From: Tianweitania populi
GTDB lineage: Bacteria > Pseudomonadota > Alphaproteobacteria > Rhizobiales > Rhizobiaceae
Assembly: GCF_014652875.1 (NCBI RefSeq)
Contig: NZ_BMZQ01000001.1
Span: 62,001-126,000 of the forward strand
DNA length: 64,000 bases
Direction of reading: 5' to 3'
The position numbers were made by a program, and so were the translations under genes. This document shows positions 46,402-55,718 of the stretch, piece after piece. Each line of letters opens with the position of its first letter. Position 1 is the stretch's first letter. The notes below the pieces were generated by a model. That model saw only the letters and a list, made by a program, of their open reading frames with translations. It was not told where the DNA came from and did not search any database.

Positions 46402-47174
46402 CCCGCATCCTCGTCATCGTTCCCTTCGCGCTGGATGCCGAAGGCGTCAGGAACCGTGAAGCGCAATCCGGTTATGTGCCGCTGCCCGATGGTTGGGAAC
46501 TCATCTATCGCCCGGTGACCTGCGGCCCGACCTCCTTCATGTCGCCCCATGATTGGGGATTGATGGATCTCGCCATCTTCGAAGCCGGCTGCAATGCCGA
46601 AGCCGAAGGGTTTGATACCGTTTGCATCGACACGATGTCGGACAGCGGCATGGTTGCGCTACGCTCCGTGCTGTCGATCCCGGTCATTGGGGCCGGCAAG
46701 GCGTCCATGCTTTACGCGCTGACGCTTGGCGGGCGCTTCTCCGTTCTCGCGCAATGGGAGCCGGCGCTGCCGCGCTATCGCAAGGCCATCCGCGAATATG
46801 GCTTCGACCGGCAATGCGCTTCCGTGCGGAGCTTCGACCAGCCGCCGGACTTCTCCAACCTTCTCGACGGCAAGGAAGACAAGGTGTTCCCGCGCATGCG
46901 CGATGTCGCCATGCGCTGCATCGAGGAAGACGGCGCGGAGGTGATCTGCCTTGGCTCGACCACAATGCATCAGGCCGGCGAATACCTTGCCGCCAATCTG
47001 CCGGTGCCGGTCGTCAATCCCGGCCCGCTGACCTACAAGCTCATGGAAACGTTCCTGGCCCTCGGTCTCACCCATGGCCGCGACGTTTATCCGGCGCCGG
47101 TCGAACCGCGGCTCGACATGGTGCATGCCATGATGAAGGCCGGTGCTGCAGCGGAAAACGCGGCCAAGGGCTGA
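46398..47174 (+). CDS. Asp/Glu racemase superfamily protein 2, cysteine-less active site
   Basis: A 258-residue paralogue of the preceding gene, joined by an ATGA overlap. It keeps the same substituted motifs, CIDTMSDSGMVALRSVLSIP and ICLGSTTMHQAGEYLA, so the unusual active site is shared and not a random loss. The two differ elsewhere (for example SVLAQWEPALPRYRKAIREY versus SILMMWDRWKMLYTKTLGEL), suggesting heteromer subunits or two related substrates. It is the last gene of the long operon; the GntR regulator is convergent 39 bases beyond. Confidence 0.8.
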   Translation: MTRILVIVPFALDAEGVRNREAQSGYVPLPDGWELIYRPVTCGPTSFMSPHDWGLMDLAIFEAGCNAEAEGFDTVCIDTMSDSGMVALRSVLSIPVIGAGKASMLYALTLGGRFSVLAQWEPALPRYRKAIREYGFDRQCASVRSFDQPPDFSNLLDGKEDKVFPRMRDVAMRCIEEDGAEVICLGSTTMHQAGEYLAANLPVPVVNPGPLTYKLMETFLALGLTHGRDVYPAPVEPRLDMVHAMMKAGAAAENAAKG

Positions 47175-47213
47175 GCCTGTCCAGCTGTGCCGCCTGGTGG
47201 CCGGACCTGACGA

Positions 47214-47984
47214 TCAGGTCCGTCCCAGCGAAAAGTCCTTGCCGTCTTCGCGCTTAAGCGAAACGCGGTATTCGTAGCGGTCGGCGCAGTAGAAGATTTC
47301 GGCCGCGTAAAAGGGCTTCAATTCGGCATTGAAGAACAGGCGCTTGACCAGCATCAAGGGTGCCCCGACGGGTATCTCCAGATGCTTTGCTGCATAGTCG
47401 TCAGCAAGCGTCGCCGTCATGGTCTGCTCGACCTGTTCCACAGTGGCGCCCGCCTGCTGCACGAGATCGATCATGTTGGTTTTCGCCAGATCCTGACGCT
47501 TCAGCATCCCTCCAAACTCAGGCAGGATGTAGGCCGTGGACAGCGAGTAGGGACGGCGCTCCAAGAGGCGCACACGGACGGCGCGAACCAGTTCCGTGGT
47601 CGGTGCGATACCCATTTCTGCACAAACGCGAGGCGGCGCCTCGCCGTGATCCAGGCTGATCACCTTCAAGCGCGTACTCTTGCCGACGTCGTTCAGGTAA
47701 CTGAACAGGCTGTTGACGTTCGAGACAACGGCCTTGTTGAACTCGTCCTCCTTCGTGCGTTTGGTGACAAAGGTTCCGCGCCCTCGAGTACGGGTCACGA
47801 GCCGCTCGGCAGTAAGCATCTCCATGGCTTTGCGGATCGTGATGCGGCTGACCGAAAAGCTTTCCGACAGCTCCGCCTCGCTGGGGATCGCACGGTCGTC
47901 CGGATAATAGCCTTTGACGATCCGCTCCCGCAGCACCGCATAGATGCGATGGTAGAGCGGTGTAGGAGAATGCACTTGAACCAT
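47214..47984 (-). CDS. GntR-family regulator, HutC/UTRA type
   Basis: A 256-residue regulator. The N-terminal winged helix contains IPSEAELSESFSVSRITIRK and AMEMLTAERLVTRTRGRGTF. The C-terminal UTRA (chorismate-lyase-like) domain includes VCAEMGIAPTTELVRAVRVR and a ligand pocket around RRPYSLSTAYILPEFG. It faces the end of the 13-kb plus-strand operon and most likely represses it until an intermediate of the pathway binds. Its operator is expected near 33820-33845 and close to its own start. Confidence 0.88.
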   Translation of the reverse strand: MVQVHSPTPLYHRIYAVLRERIVKGYYPDDRAIPSEAELSESFSVSRITIRKAMEMLTAERLVTRTRGRGTFVTKRTKEDEFNKAVVSNVNSLFSYLNDVGKSTRLKVISLDHGEAPPRVCAEMGIAPTTELVRAVRVRLLERRPYSLSTAYILPEFGGMLKRQDLAKTNMIDLVQQAGATVEQVEQTMTATLADDYAAKHLEIPVGAPLMLVKRLFFNAELKPFYAAEIFYCADRYEYRVSLKREDGKDFSLGRT

Positions 47985-48663
47985 GGTGTCTCACTGAAAA
48001 CAGCGGGCAGGGCCGCTGTAGCGCTCGTTTAAGGCCGTGGATCCTTCAACGGGTTCCGCAAACGCCGCCGACAACCGCAATCCCTTGTTCGTTCTGCTTC
48101 CAGATCAATCCCCTGATCTGCCGTCTTGTCTTGGAAGAGCATCCTCGCGGCCCACCCTACCCAGCGAAGGTCAGGTCCTAATATCATATCTTTTATATCT
48201 TTTGGAACTGGCTTCGTGTCGGGCGGCGATCAATGCGCATCAAACCTGCGACGACTTGAACGCAAGCGGTCGTTCCAGACTGTTGATGGCGGCTTTCTTG
48301 CGAAATGGATTCGCTCCGCGGCGTTCGAAAAAATGCGTAATGAGCGGCCGATTGCTGCCACGGGATGGTACGTTTGCCCCATCGCCGGCCTTCGGCCGGC
48401 TGAGCACCAGAAGATCACTGCCGTCTTTTTCAGCGAGGTCGTTGCAGGGGATTCAGGTGCCAAAATGCAACCCGAAAGTCGACGGACTTGGCTTCCAGCC
48501 AGTCGCCGTCAGCTCTTACTGCGAACAAGTATCCGTCGTGTGTCAAAGATTAGCCGGGATGTTTTTCGATTTTCGAGTAGCGAAAACGATATCTCTAATA
48601 ATTACTGGAATAGCCAAGCGCTATAGTGCGGTCTCATAAAAACTAATCGGCCTTTATATTTTC
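47985..48663. other. Large gene-free stretch between GntR regulator and nap operon
   Basis: About 680 bases with reading frames up to 200 codons, but their translations are rich in Ser/Arg with no recognisable fold and the frames lack plausible ribosome sites, so I do not call a gene. TATCATATCTTTTATATC at about 48182-48199 is AT-rich and might be a promoter. A local inverted repeat, GGCCGGCCTTCGGCCGGC-like, lies at about 48383-48400. Decayed coding sequence is possible. Confidence 0.4.
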
Positions 48664-48683
48664 GCTTTGATCTAGATCAAAGC
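48664..48683. promoter_or_regulatory. FNR/NNR-type box upstream of napE
   Basis: GCTTTGATCTAGATCAAAGC is a perfect 20-base palindrome whose core TTGAT-CTAG-ATCAA (48667-48680) matches the consensus TTGAT-N4-ATCAA of Fnr, FixK and NNR activators. It lies 171 bases before the napE start. It implies induction of the nap operon by low oxygen or nitrogen oxides. The same core occurs before nirK. Confidence 0.85.
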
Positions 48684-48854
48684 CTCGCTGCGCTCGCCCT
48701 CTGCATGAGGGTGTGCTTACAATTTCATCACCATGACGCTTAATTCAGCGCTTTATTGTCGCGCTTTGCGCCAGAGCAATGACATCGCACGCTGTATTTT
48801 GTAGAGCCTGTATCAACCCACCCACTTCACCCCTTCTATGAACCGGAAGCAGGC

Positions 48855-49070
48855 ATGGTTGAGACAACAGATACGACGGAGCGCCCGTCCTTTCGCCAGA
48901 AGCGGCGCCGCGAGCTGCTGACATTCGTCGTTCTGGCATTTGGCATTTGGCCGCTCGTAGCGGTCGCCGTGGTCGGCACTTACGGCTTCTCCGTGTGGAT
49001 GTACCAGATCCTGAACGGCCCTCCCGGCCCGCATGAGATCGTTCGGGCCCAGCCGAATTCCGCCGAGTGA
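48855..49070 (+). CDS. napE: Periplasmic nitrate reductase, NapE membrane protein
   Basis: A 71-residue protein with a basic cytoplasmic N-terminus (RPSFRQKRRRELL) and one transmembrane helix (FVVLAFGIWPLVAVAVVGTY) followed by GFSVWMYQILNGPPGP, all standard for NapE. Its biochemical role is not established. It begins the napEFDABC operon, with an FNR-type box upstream. Confidence 0.92.
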   Translation: MVETTDTTERPSFRQKRRRELLTFVVLAFGIWPLVAVAVVGTYGFSVWMYQILNGPPGPHEIVRAQPNSAE

Positions 49071-49075
49071 CAGCC

Positions 49076-49576
49076 ATGCGTGACGTTGTCAGTACCCGGC
49101 GCGGGTTCCTGACGGGGCGATCCGTCAGGGCGCGGCCGATCTTTTATCCGCCAGGCGTGACCGATCGCTCCATCCGGGATTGCTCGAACTGCGGCGACTG
49201 CGCGGCTGCCTGCCCGACCAGCATCATCTCGATGCAGAACGGCGTTCCGGCGCTCGATTTCGATGCTGGCGAATGCACGTTTTGCGGTGAATGCGCGAAC
49301 CATTGCCCTGAGCCCGTGTTTCCGGCCGTGCGCGCGACGCAGTTTGCGCATCACGCGGTGATCGCGACGTCCTGCCTGGCCATGAACTACGTGGATTGCA
49401 TGGCTTGCCGTGACGCCTGTCCGACGGCGGCGATCCGTTTCAAGCCGCGTCTCGGCGGCCCCTTCGTGCCCTCTATCGAGGCCGATCCTTGCACCGGCTG
49501 CGGTGCCTGCATTTCGGTCTGTCCCACGCAAGCCATCACCATGACGGCGCGAACAACGGAAGCAGCCCATGCGTGA
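49076..49576 (+). CDS. napF: Ferredoxin-type protein NapF
   Basis: A 166-residue cytoplasmic iron-sulfur protein, with the N-terminal VSTRRGFLTGR and several cysteine clusters: CSNCGDCAAACP, CTFCGECANHCP, CMACRDACP and CTGCGACISVCP. It helps load the iron-sulfur/molybdenum centres of NapA before Tat export. I use ATG 49076, five bases after the napE stop; a GTG nine bases earlier is less likely. It overlaps napD by eight bases. Confidence 0.92.
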   Translation: MRDVVSTRRGFLTGRSVRARPIFYPPGVTDRSIRDCSNCGDCAAACPTSIISMQNGVPALDFDAGECTFCGECANHCPEPVFPAVRATQFAHHAVIATSCLAMNYVDCMACRDACPTAAIRFKPRLGGPFVPSIEADPCTGCGACISVCPTQAITMTARTTEAAHA

Positions 49577-49829
49577 CGCCGTGCATCATATTTCCAGCGC
49601 GGTGGTTGTCGTGCGGCCCGAGGCGGTGGAGCGCATCTCGGCCAGCCTTGGTGAACTCGAAGGCGTGGAAGTCCATGCCAGCGGAAACAACAAGATCGTC
49701 ACCGTGATCGAGGGACCGACATCCGGGTTCCTTGGCGACACGCTGATCCAGATTTCGGCCATGGACGACGTCATCGCCGCCCACATGGTCTTCGAACAAA
49801 GCATTGCAGAAGAAGGAGATGTCGCATGA
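49569..49829 (+). CDS. napD: NapA signal-peptide chaperone NapD
   Basis: An 86-residue NapD with the typical [20 protein letters not shown] start and [11 protein letters not shown] middle. It binds the twin-arginine signal of NapA and delays export until the cofactors are inserted. It overlaps both napF and napA by a few bases (ATGA with napA), fitting coupled synthesis with its client. Confidence 0.93.
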   Translation: MRDAVHHISSAVVVVRPEAVERISASLGELEGVEVHASGNNKIVTVIEGPTSGFLGDTLIQISAMDDVIAAHMVFEQSIAEEGDVA

Positions 49830-52327
49830 CGGCAGAACTCACGCGGCGTGACGTGCTGAAGGCACAGGCAGCCGCGATCGCGGCATCGACCGCAGGCATC
49901 GCCATGCCGGCCGCGGCACAGTCCGTGCCGGGCGGCGTGTCCAGCCTCGAAATCAAGTGGTCCAAGGCGCCTTGCCGCTTCTGCGGCACGGGTTGCGGCG
50001 TCATGGTCGGCGTCAAGGAGAACCAGGTCGTTGCGACCCATGGCGACATGGAAGCGGAGGTCAATCGCGGCCTCAACTGCGTCAAGGGCTACTTCCTGTC
50101 CAAGATCATGTACGGCAAGGACCGCTTGACGACGCCCATGCTGCGCAAGCGCAACGGCGTGTTCGATAAGGAAGGCGAGTTCGAGCCCATCACCTGGGAA
50201 GAAGCCTTCGACATCATGGCCGAAAAGGCCAAGAAGACGCTGAAGGAAAAGGGTCCCACAGCCGTCGGCATGTTCGGCTCCGGCCAGTGGACCATCCATG
50301 AAGGTTACGCCGCGACCAAGCTGATGCGCGCGGGCTTCCGTTCCAACAATCTGGACCCCAACGCCCGCCACTGCATGGCATCGGCCGCTTACGGCTTCAT
50401 GCGCACCTTCGGCATGGACGAGCCGATGGGCTGCTATGACGACTTCGAGCATGCCGACGCCTTCGTGCTGTGGGGCTCGAACATGGCCGAGATGCACCCG
50501 ATCCTGTGGTCGCGCCTGGCAGACCGCCGCCTTGGCCACGAGCACGTGAAGGTCGCCGTCCTTTCTACCTTTACCCATCGCAGCATGGATCTGGCCGACA
50601 TTCCGCTGATCTTCACGCCGGGCACGGATCTGGCGATCCTGAACTACATCGCCAACCACATCATCCAGACCGGCCGGGTGAACCAGGAGTTCATCGACAA
50701 GAACACCAAGTTCATGACGGCCACCGTCGACATCGGCTACGGCCTGCGTGATGACAACGAGCTTCAGACGAAGGCCAAGGGCGTTGCGACCGCAGCCGAG
50801 ATGGCGCCAAGCGACTTCGAGTCCTTCAAGGCGTTCGTTTCCGAATACACGCTCGACAAGGTCGCCGAGCTGACCGGCGCCGATCGCGGCTACCTCGAAC
50901 AGCTCGCGGAACTCTATGCAGACCCCAAGACCAAGGTGATGTCGCTTTGGACCATGGGCTTCAACCAGCATGTTCGCGGCGTGTGGGCCAACCACATGGT
51001 CTACAACATCCACCTTCTCACCGGTAAGATCTCCGAGCCGGGCAACAGCCCGTTCTCGCTCACCGGTCAACCCTCGGCCTGCGGCACGGCGCGCGAGGTC
51101 GGAACCTTCGCCCACCGCCTTCCCGCCGACATGGTGGTGACCAATCCGGAACACCGCAAGCACGCGGAAGAGCTGTGGAAGCTGCCGCACGGACTGTTGC
51201 CGGAAAAGCCCGGCTACCACGCCGTCCAACAGGACCGCATGCTGCATGACGGCAAGCTCAATTTCTATTGGGTGCAGGTCAACAACAACATGCAGGCAAC
51301 CGCGAACAACAGCAACGAGGCCTATAAGGGTTACCGCAACCCCGACAACTTCATCGTGGTTTCGGACGCCTATCCGACCATCACCGCAATGTGCGCCGAC
51401 CTCATTCTGCCCAGCGCCATGTGGGTGGAAAAGGAAGGCGCCTATGGCAATGCCGAGCGCCGGACCCATGCCTGGCACCAGCTCGTCAACGCACCGGGCG
51501 AAGCGCGCTCCGATCTCTGGCAGATGGTGGAGTTTTCCAAGCGCTTCAACACCGAGGATGTTTGGCCTGCCGACATCCTGGACGCGAACCCCGACTACAA
51601 GACCAAGACCTTGTACGAGGTGCTGTTCCAGAACGGGCAGGTCGATCGCTTCCCGCTGTCGGAAATCTCACCAGATTACGAGAACCGTGAATCCAAGGCT
51701 TTCGGCTTCTACCTGCAAAAGGGCATGTTCGAGGAATATGCCAGCTTCGGCCGGGGCCACGGCCACGACCTAGCACCCTACGACACCTACCACGAGGTGC
51801 GCGGCCTTCGTTGGCCGGTTGTCGACGGCAAGGAAACCAAGTGGCGTTATCGCGAGGGCTATGACCCCTATGTGAAGGCAGGCGAGGGCGTGAAGTTCTA
51901 CGGCCAGAAGGATGGCCGCGCCGTCATTCTGGCTGCGCCTTATGAGCCGCCGGCAGAATCGCCGGACGACGAGTTCAACTTCTGGCTCGTCACCGGCCGC
52001 GTGCTGGAACACTGGCATTCCGGCTCGATGACGATGCGCGTGCCGGAGCTCTACAAGGCGTTCCCCGGTGCACGTTGCTTCATGAACGGCGACGACGCAC
52101 GCCGGCTCGGCATCAACCAGGGCGCTCAGGTCAAGATCCAATCGCGTCGCGGCGAGATCATCAGCCGCGTCGACATCAAGGGCCGCAACCGCATGCCGCA
52201 TGGCGTGATCTTCGTGCCGTGGTTCGACGCCAGCCAGCTGATCAACAAGGTCACGCTGGACGCCACCGACCCAATTTCCAAGCAGACGGACTTCAAGAAA
52301 TGCGCAGTCAAGATTCTCTCAGCATGA
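49826..52327 (+). CDS. napA: Periplasmic nitrate reductase catalytic subunit NapA
   Basis: An 833-residue molybdopterin enzyme, the normal NapA length. The Tat leader is [20 protein letters not shown]. The [4Fe-4S] motif is [13 protein letters not shown] with the last ligand in GLNCVKGYF. The molybdenum-ligating Cys lies in [18 protein letters not shown]. It reduces nitrate to nitrite in the periplasm with electrons from quinol through NapC and NapB. No lesion is visible. The nirK product downstream would take the nitrite to NO. Confidence 0.96.
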   Translation: MTAELTRRDVLKAQAAAIAASTAGIAMPAAAQSVPGGVSSLEIKWSKAPCRFCGTGCGVMVGVKENQVVATHGDMEAEVNRGLNCVKGYFLSKIMYGKDRLTTPMLRKRNGVFDKEGEFEPITWEEAFDIMAEKAKKTLKEKGPTAVGMFGSGQWTIHEGYAATKLMRAGFRSNNLDPNARHCMASAAYGFMRTFGMDEPMGCYDDFEHADAFVLWGSNMAEMHPILWSRLADRRLGHEHVKVAVLSTFTHRSMDLADIPLIFTPGTDLAILNYIANHIIQTGRVNQEFIDKNTKFMTATVDIGYGLRDDNELQTKAKGVATAAEMAPSDFESFKAFVSEYTLDKVAELTGADRGYLEQLAELYADPKTKVMSLWTMGFNQHVRGVWANHMVYNIHLLTGKISEPGNSPFSLTGQPSACGTAREVGTFAHRLPADMVVTNPEHRKHAEELWKLPHGLLPEKPGYHAVQQDRMLHDGKLNFYWVQVNNNMQATANNSNEAYKGYRNPDNFIVVSDAYPTITAMCADLILPSAMWVEKEGAYGNAERRTHAWHQLVNAPGEARSDLWQMVEFSKRFNTEDVWPADILDANPDYKTKTLYEVLFQNGQVDRFPLSEISPDYENRESKAFGFYLQKGMFEEYASFGRGHGHDLAPYDTYHEVRGLRWPVVDGKETKWRYREGYDPYVKAGEGVKFYGQKDGRAVILAAPYEPPAESPDDEFNFWLVTGRVLEHWHSGSMTMRVPELYKAFPGARCFMNGDDARRLGINQGAQVKIQSRRGEIISRVDIKGRNRMPHGVIFVPWFDASQLINKVTLDATDPISKQTDFKKCAVKILSA

Positions 52328-52791
52328 TCGCGCGGCGTTGCTGGGCCCTTGCGGCAGTGGTCTTGTGCGTGCTGACGACGACGTTCGCACTGGCTCAGTC
52401 GGTGCCGGAACTCTCCGGCCAGCCGAACCCCATGGAAACGGCGGGCGCAAAGCCCATGCCAAAGTGGATCGTCGACGACATCCGCAAGATGCGCAACTAT
52501 CCTGATCAGCCGCCGATTATCCCGCATTCGATCGATGGTTATCAGCTGTCGGTGAACACCAACCGCTGCATGTCCTGCCACCGGCGCGAGATGACCGAAG
52601 GCTCGGGCGCGCCGATGATCAGCGTCACCCACTACATGACGCGTGAAGGCCAGATGCTGGCGGACGTTTCGCCGCGCCGCTACTTCTGCACGGCATGTCA
52701 TGTGCCGCAGGCGGAAAGCCGTCCTTTGGTCGACAACGTCTTCAAGGACATGAGCGATCTTGGCGTCAAGCCGGCGGGGGCTGAGCAATGA
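52324..52791 (+). CDS. napB: Periplasmic nitrate reductase diheme cytochrome NapB
   Basis: A 155-residue periplasmic cytochrome starting at an ATGA overlap with napA. The signal peptide ([20 protein letters not shown]) is followed by two heme-binding motifs, CMSCH and CTACH. It passes electrons from NapC to NapA. The C-terminus overlaps napC by four bases. An upstream extension of the open frame lies inside napA and is not real. Confidence 0.94.
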   Translation: MIARRCWALAAVVLCVLTTTFALAQSVPELSGQPNPMETAGAKPMPKWIVDDIRKMRNYPDQPPIIPHSIDGYQLSVNTNRCMSCHRREMTEGSGAPMISVTHYMTREGQMLADVSPRRYFCTACHVPQAESRPLVDNVFKDMSDLGVKPAGAEQ

Positions 52792-53483
52792 TCGGCTGGA
52801 TCAAGTCCATCCTTGTTTGGGCCTGGCGCATTGTTTCCACGCCGGCGTCCACTCTGAGCCTGGGCTTCCTGACGCTTGGCGGCTTTGTCGGCGGCGTCAT
52901 GTTCTGGGGCGGGTTCAACACCGCCCTGGAAGTGACCAACACGGAAGCCTTCTGCACGGGCTGTCATGAGATGCGGGCGAACGTCTATGAAGAAATGACG
53001 CGCACGATCCACTTCTCCAACCGATCCGGCGTCAGGGCTTCCTGCCCCGATTGCCACGTGCCGCACAACTGGACCGACAAGATCGCCCGCAAGATGCAGG
53101 CGTCGAAGGAAGTCTGGGGCAAGCTGTTCGGCACGATCAACACGCGCGAGAAGTTCCTCGATCACCGCCTGGAACTCGCCCAGCATGAATGGGCGCGATT
53201 GAAGGCCAATGACAGTCTGGAATGTCGAAACTGCCATTCCACCGCGGCCATGGACTTGAGCAAGCAGACAACGCGTGCGGCGGAAATTCACGAGCGCTAT
53301 CTTTTGTCCAACAAGGCAACCTGCATAGACTGCCACAAGGGTATCGCCCACGAGCTTCCCAACATGGAAGGCGTCGATCCCGGCTGGAAGGTTCCCGCCG
53401 AGCTGCAAGGCAAGACGGCGCATAGCGGCCTGACCGACACGGGACAACTCGCTGCCTATCTGGCTTCGAAAGAGATCGAATAA
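52788..53483 (+). CDS. napC: Membrane tetraheme cytochrome NapC
   Basis: A 231-residue NapC/NirT-family quinol dehydrogenase. One N-terminal membrane anchor ([20 protein letters not shown]) precedes four heme sites, CTGCH, CPDCH, CRNCH and CIDCH. It oxidises membrane quinol and reduces NapB. It ends the operon; no napG or napH is present, which is the usual rhizobial gene set. A hairpin follows the stop. Confidence 0.95.
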   Translation: MIGWIKSILVWAWRIVSTPASTLSLGFLTLGGFVGGVMFWGGFNTALEVTNTEAFCTGCHEMRANVYEEMTRTIHFSNRSGVRASCPDCHVPHNWTDKIARKMQASKEVWGKLFGTINTREKFLDHRLELAQHEWARLKANDSLECRNCHSTAAMDLSKQTTRAAEIHERYLLSNKATCIDCHKGIAHELPNMEGVDPGWKVPAELQGKTAHSGLTDTGQLAAYLASKEIE

Positions 53484-53490
53484 GTCAACC

Positions 53491-53519
53491 GGCGGGAGCT
53501 GCCCTCAGCAGCTTCCGCC
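53491..53519 (+). terminator. Hairpin at the end of the nap operon
   Basis: GGCGGGAGCTGC, loop CCTCA, GCAGCTTCCGCC: a twelve-base stem with one G-T wobble, eight bases after the napC stop. No clear T-run follows, but position supports a transcript end. Confidence 0.6.
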
Positions 53520-53746
53520 TCGTGGGACGAGCCTGGTTCGCCAAAGGTGCGGGCTCTGTGATCAAAGGTAGTCTGCTGAACTTCCTGACAGGGACGATTG
53601 ATCATCGCTGAGCCTCAGCAAGAATGCGGGGTAGCTGCGCAAGTTCAGCGTTGCATAAATGCCTCGCAAAAATTGGGCAGCTAACAAACATTAAGAAAAA
53701 GTTAAGTTACGTTGCAACCTGTGGACCTCCCCGACATTTGATCGGG

Positions 53747-54115
53747 ATGGAAAACGCTGCTGACAAACCGACTGCATTGATCGTGGATGATGAGGCACTT
53801 CTGCGCATGCACGCAGCAGAAGTTCTCGAAGAGAATGGGTATACAGTGCTGGAGGCTGCCACAGCCGATGAAGCACTTCAGATCCTTGCCACGACGAGGG
53901 ACGTCAAACTTCTGTTCACGGACATCGAGATGCCGGGCAAGCTCGATGGGCTGGAGCTTGCGCGCTGCGTTCACGACCGTTGGCCGCACATCCTTCTCGT
54001 TGTCACATCCGGTCGGCTGAGACCGGGTGACGAGGAGCTTCCCGAGCCGGGCTGCTTTATAGCTAAGCCGTACAAAGAAGCCGAACTGGTCACGAAGATC
54101 ACACATCAGGTCTGA
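53747..54115 (+). CDS. Single-domain response regulator (CheY-like) 2
   Basis: A 122-residue receiver domain: acidic pocket LIVDDEALLRMHAAE, phosphoacceptor in LLFTDIEMPGKLDGLELA, VVTSGRL, and the lysine in FIAKPYKEAEL. It begins at ATG 53747 preceded by GATCGGG; an upstream extension has no domain. No kinase gene is next to it. Its pattern (DIEMPG.LDG) is common in rhizobial stress or motility receivers. Between it and napC, 53520-53746, I see no gene. Confidence 0.85.
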   Translation: MENAADKPTALIVDDEALLRMHAAEVLEENGYTVLEAATADEALQILATTRDVKLLFTDIEMPGKLDGLELARCVHDRWPHILLVVTSGRLRPGDEELPEPGCFIAKPYKEAELVTKITHQV

Positions 54116-54152
54116 ATGCGCGCATCATTTCGATGACGCTTGGGAGGGAACT

Positions 54153-54329
54153 ATGTCCAACCTTCAGCTGGCGATAAAAATCGCTGATATCGCCAAGGAA
54201 GCCGACCAATCAGACACGCCCCTGGATGTGGAAACAGCTTCTTTGCAGCTTTTGGAAAGGCACCCTGAAGCGTCACAAACAGAGATCGAAGCAGCCCTTC
54301 GCGAAACCAGCGATACGGTTACCGGCTAA
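54153..54329 (+). CDS. Small hypothetical protein, 58 residues
   Basis: A short frame with a strong ribosome site, GGAGGG, seven bases before ATG. The predicted product (start MSNLQLAIKIADIAKEAD, end ALRETSDTVTG) is acidic, helical and soluble, with no cysteines or membrane segment. It begins 37 bases after the response regulator and could be co-transcribed. I do not recognise the family. Codon use looks natural. Confidence 0.5.
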   Translation: MSNLQLAIKIADIAKEADQSDTPLDVETASLQLLERHPEASQTEIEAALRETSDTVTG

Positions 54330-54413
54330 AAAAAGCCAGGCCAGAACGCGTCACCGCCGCCCTTCCCGAAAAGAAGAGCGGCGGCTAACGTCGAAAGACT
54401 ACCGGTCCCTTTG

Positions 54414-54815
54414 TCAGGCCGACTGTACGGCCTTTTCGATATCGGCCAGGGAATGCCCGGTCAGATCCTTCGCAACCTCGCCAGCCAGCTTCGCGCTCAG
54501 CGTCTTATGATAATGCTTGCGTAGTTCGCCGAGAGTTCTTGGCGCTGCGATCACGACCAGTTGGTCGAGAGATCCACCCAAAGCCTTCTTGTTGAGCAAC
54601 TCAGCGACGCCGGCGGCGAAAGAATCTTCTTCCTGCTGGCTGTCGTCGGGATTGGCCGAGCTGCTGGCATGCCCGGTTGAACCCTTGTTCTCGGATGAGA
54701 CGTCGCCTGTCTTTTGCTCGGTCAGCTTGAGCGACCCGGCATCGCCGGCGTTCTTGAACAGCTTCAGATGATTTCCATCCACGACCGCAACCAGAGCACC
54801 ATTGCGTAATTCCAT
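54414..54815 (-). CDS. Host-attachment family protein
   Basis: A 133-residue protein of the family annotated as required for attachment to host cells, first named in Agrobacterium and now related to the baeRF/eRF1-like fold. It starts at ATG 54815 with MELRNGALVAVVDGNHLKLF, has a central low-complexity acidic linker, and ends with LDQLVVIAAPRTLGELRKHY and LTGHSLADIEKAV, the conserved C-terminal block. Despite the name it has no signal peptide, so a cytoplasmic role is likely. Confidence 0.75.
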   Translation of the reverse strand: MELRNGALVAVVDGNHLKLFKNAGDAGSLKLTEQKTGDVSSENKGSTGHASSSANPDDSQQEEDSFAAGVAELLNKKALGGSLDQLVVIAAPRTLGELRKHYHKTLSAKLAGEVAKDLTGHSLADIEKAVQSA

Positions 54816-54986
54816 CGAAATCACCTTCCGTATTTGATTGAGCGGAGGTGAAACCGTTCTGAGCCGCAAAGGATCCGAACAGCTGAAAGCCGCCACGGGA
54901 TCCAACGAGGGCTTTGTACCCTTGAACCGCCGTCTAGCTCCCCGCCAGCTGCCTTGCGCCGGGGAAGGTCGAACGCTTCGTGATCC

Positions 54987-55652
54987 TCAACGCAGCCATT
55001 CGCCAAAACGCCTTTCGCCCTCCGGGCTGAAGCTGATGATACGCGAGTTCGGCAGCCGTCGTGCCCAGGACAGCGCGAAGAACCGATCGAGGATCAGCTT
55101 GCCGACTGTGCCCGCCAGATGATGCCGCCGTTGGCTCCAGTCGAGACAGGCGCGGCATTGCGGACGATTGCTGCGTGGCAGCTCCGCCTGCGTCACGCCG
55201 ATAACGGCAAGGTGCCGCCAGCCTTTCTCAGTCAAAGCCAAGCCGTCGTCCACCCAGGCATTTTCCTGCATGTGGTCGTAAAGCGCCACGCCCATTTCGC
55301 CTGCCAGATGATCGTAGCAGATGCGGGCTTTGCGCAGGCTGGGCTCTCTCGGACCTGTTCGCAGGGGCGGAACGGCGTCGGAGGAAAACACCATCAGCGC
55401 TTCCAGAAGCGCCGCGACATGCGCGCCCGCCAGCTTGAAATAGCGGTGGCGGCCCTGTGCTTCTACGCTGAGCACTTCGCCATCCACCAGCTTGGCAAGA
55501 TGGCTGCTCGCAGTCTGCTTGGTGATCCCGCCGAGGCTTGCAAGCTCGGTTGCGGTCAGCGCGCACCCGTCCATCAGGCCGAGCAGCATGGCGCTGCGGG
55601 CAGGATCGGCCACCAGAGCTGCGATGCGAGCGATGTCGGGACCATGCGTCAT
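54987..55652 (-). CDS. ArsR-family transcriptional regulator with C-terminal extension
   Basis: A 221-residue regulator. The winged helix contains PARSAMLLGLMDGCALTATE, then LASLGGITKQTASSHLAKLV and VEAQGRHRYFKLAG. About 120 residues follow, holding RICYDHLAGEMGVALYDHMQ and a CRACLDWSQRRHHLAG segment, as in the longer ArsR subgroup. I start it at ATG 55652, which is embedded in a perfect inverted repeat with the divergent operon's promoter. It most likely represses itself and the NIPSNAP/monooxygenase/GST genes. Confidence 0.85.
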   Translation of the reverse strand: MTHGPDIARIAALVADPARSAMLLGLMDGCALTATELASLGGITKQTASSHLAKLVDGEVLSVEAQGRHRYFKLAGAHVAALLEALMVFSSDAVPPLRTGPREPSLRKARICYDHLAGEMGVALYDHMQENAWVDDGLALTEKGWRHLAVIGVTQAELPRSNRPQCRACLDWSQRRHHLAGTVGKLILDRFFALSWARRLPNSRIISFSPEGERRFGEWLR

Positions 55653-55674
55653 GGTTCGATCATAGTCGAACCAT
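55651..55674. promoter_or_regulatory. ArsR-type operator, 9+6+9 inverted repeat
   Basis: ATGGTTCGA, TCATAG, TCGAACCAT: a perfect nine-base inverted repeat that covers the ArsR start codon and lies 45 bases before the divergent NIPSNAP gene. Its position makes it the probable binding site of the regulator encoded at 54987-55652. Confidence 0.7.
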
Positions 55675-55718
55675 TCATTGAAGCCAATCGCTAGTCTCGA
55701 TCCATCAAGGAGCCAGAC

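Noticed and set aside
48037-48639. Possible 200-codon plus-strand gene between the GntR regulator and nap
   Set aside because: Ser/Arg-rich translation, no ribosome site, and a competing frame of equal quality at 48126-48626; neither looks like protein.
49586-51478. A 630-codon open frame on the minus strand
   Set aside because: It lies antisense to napD and napA, whose cofactor motifs are intact; its translation is a codon-bias shadow without a domain.
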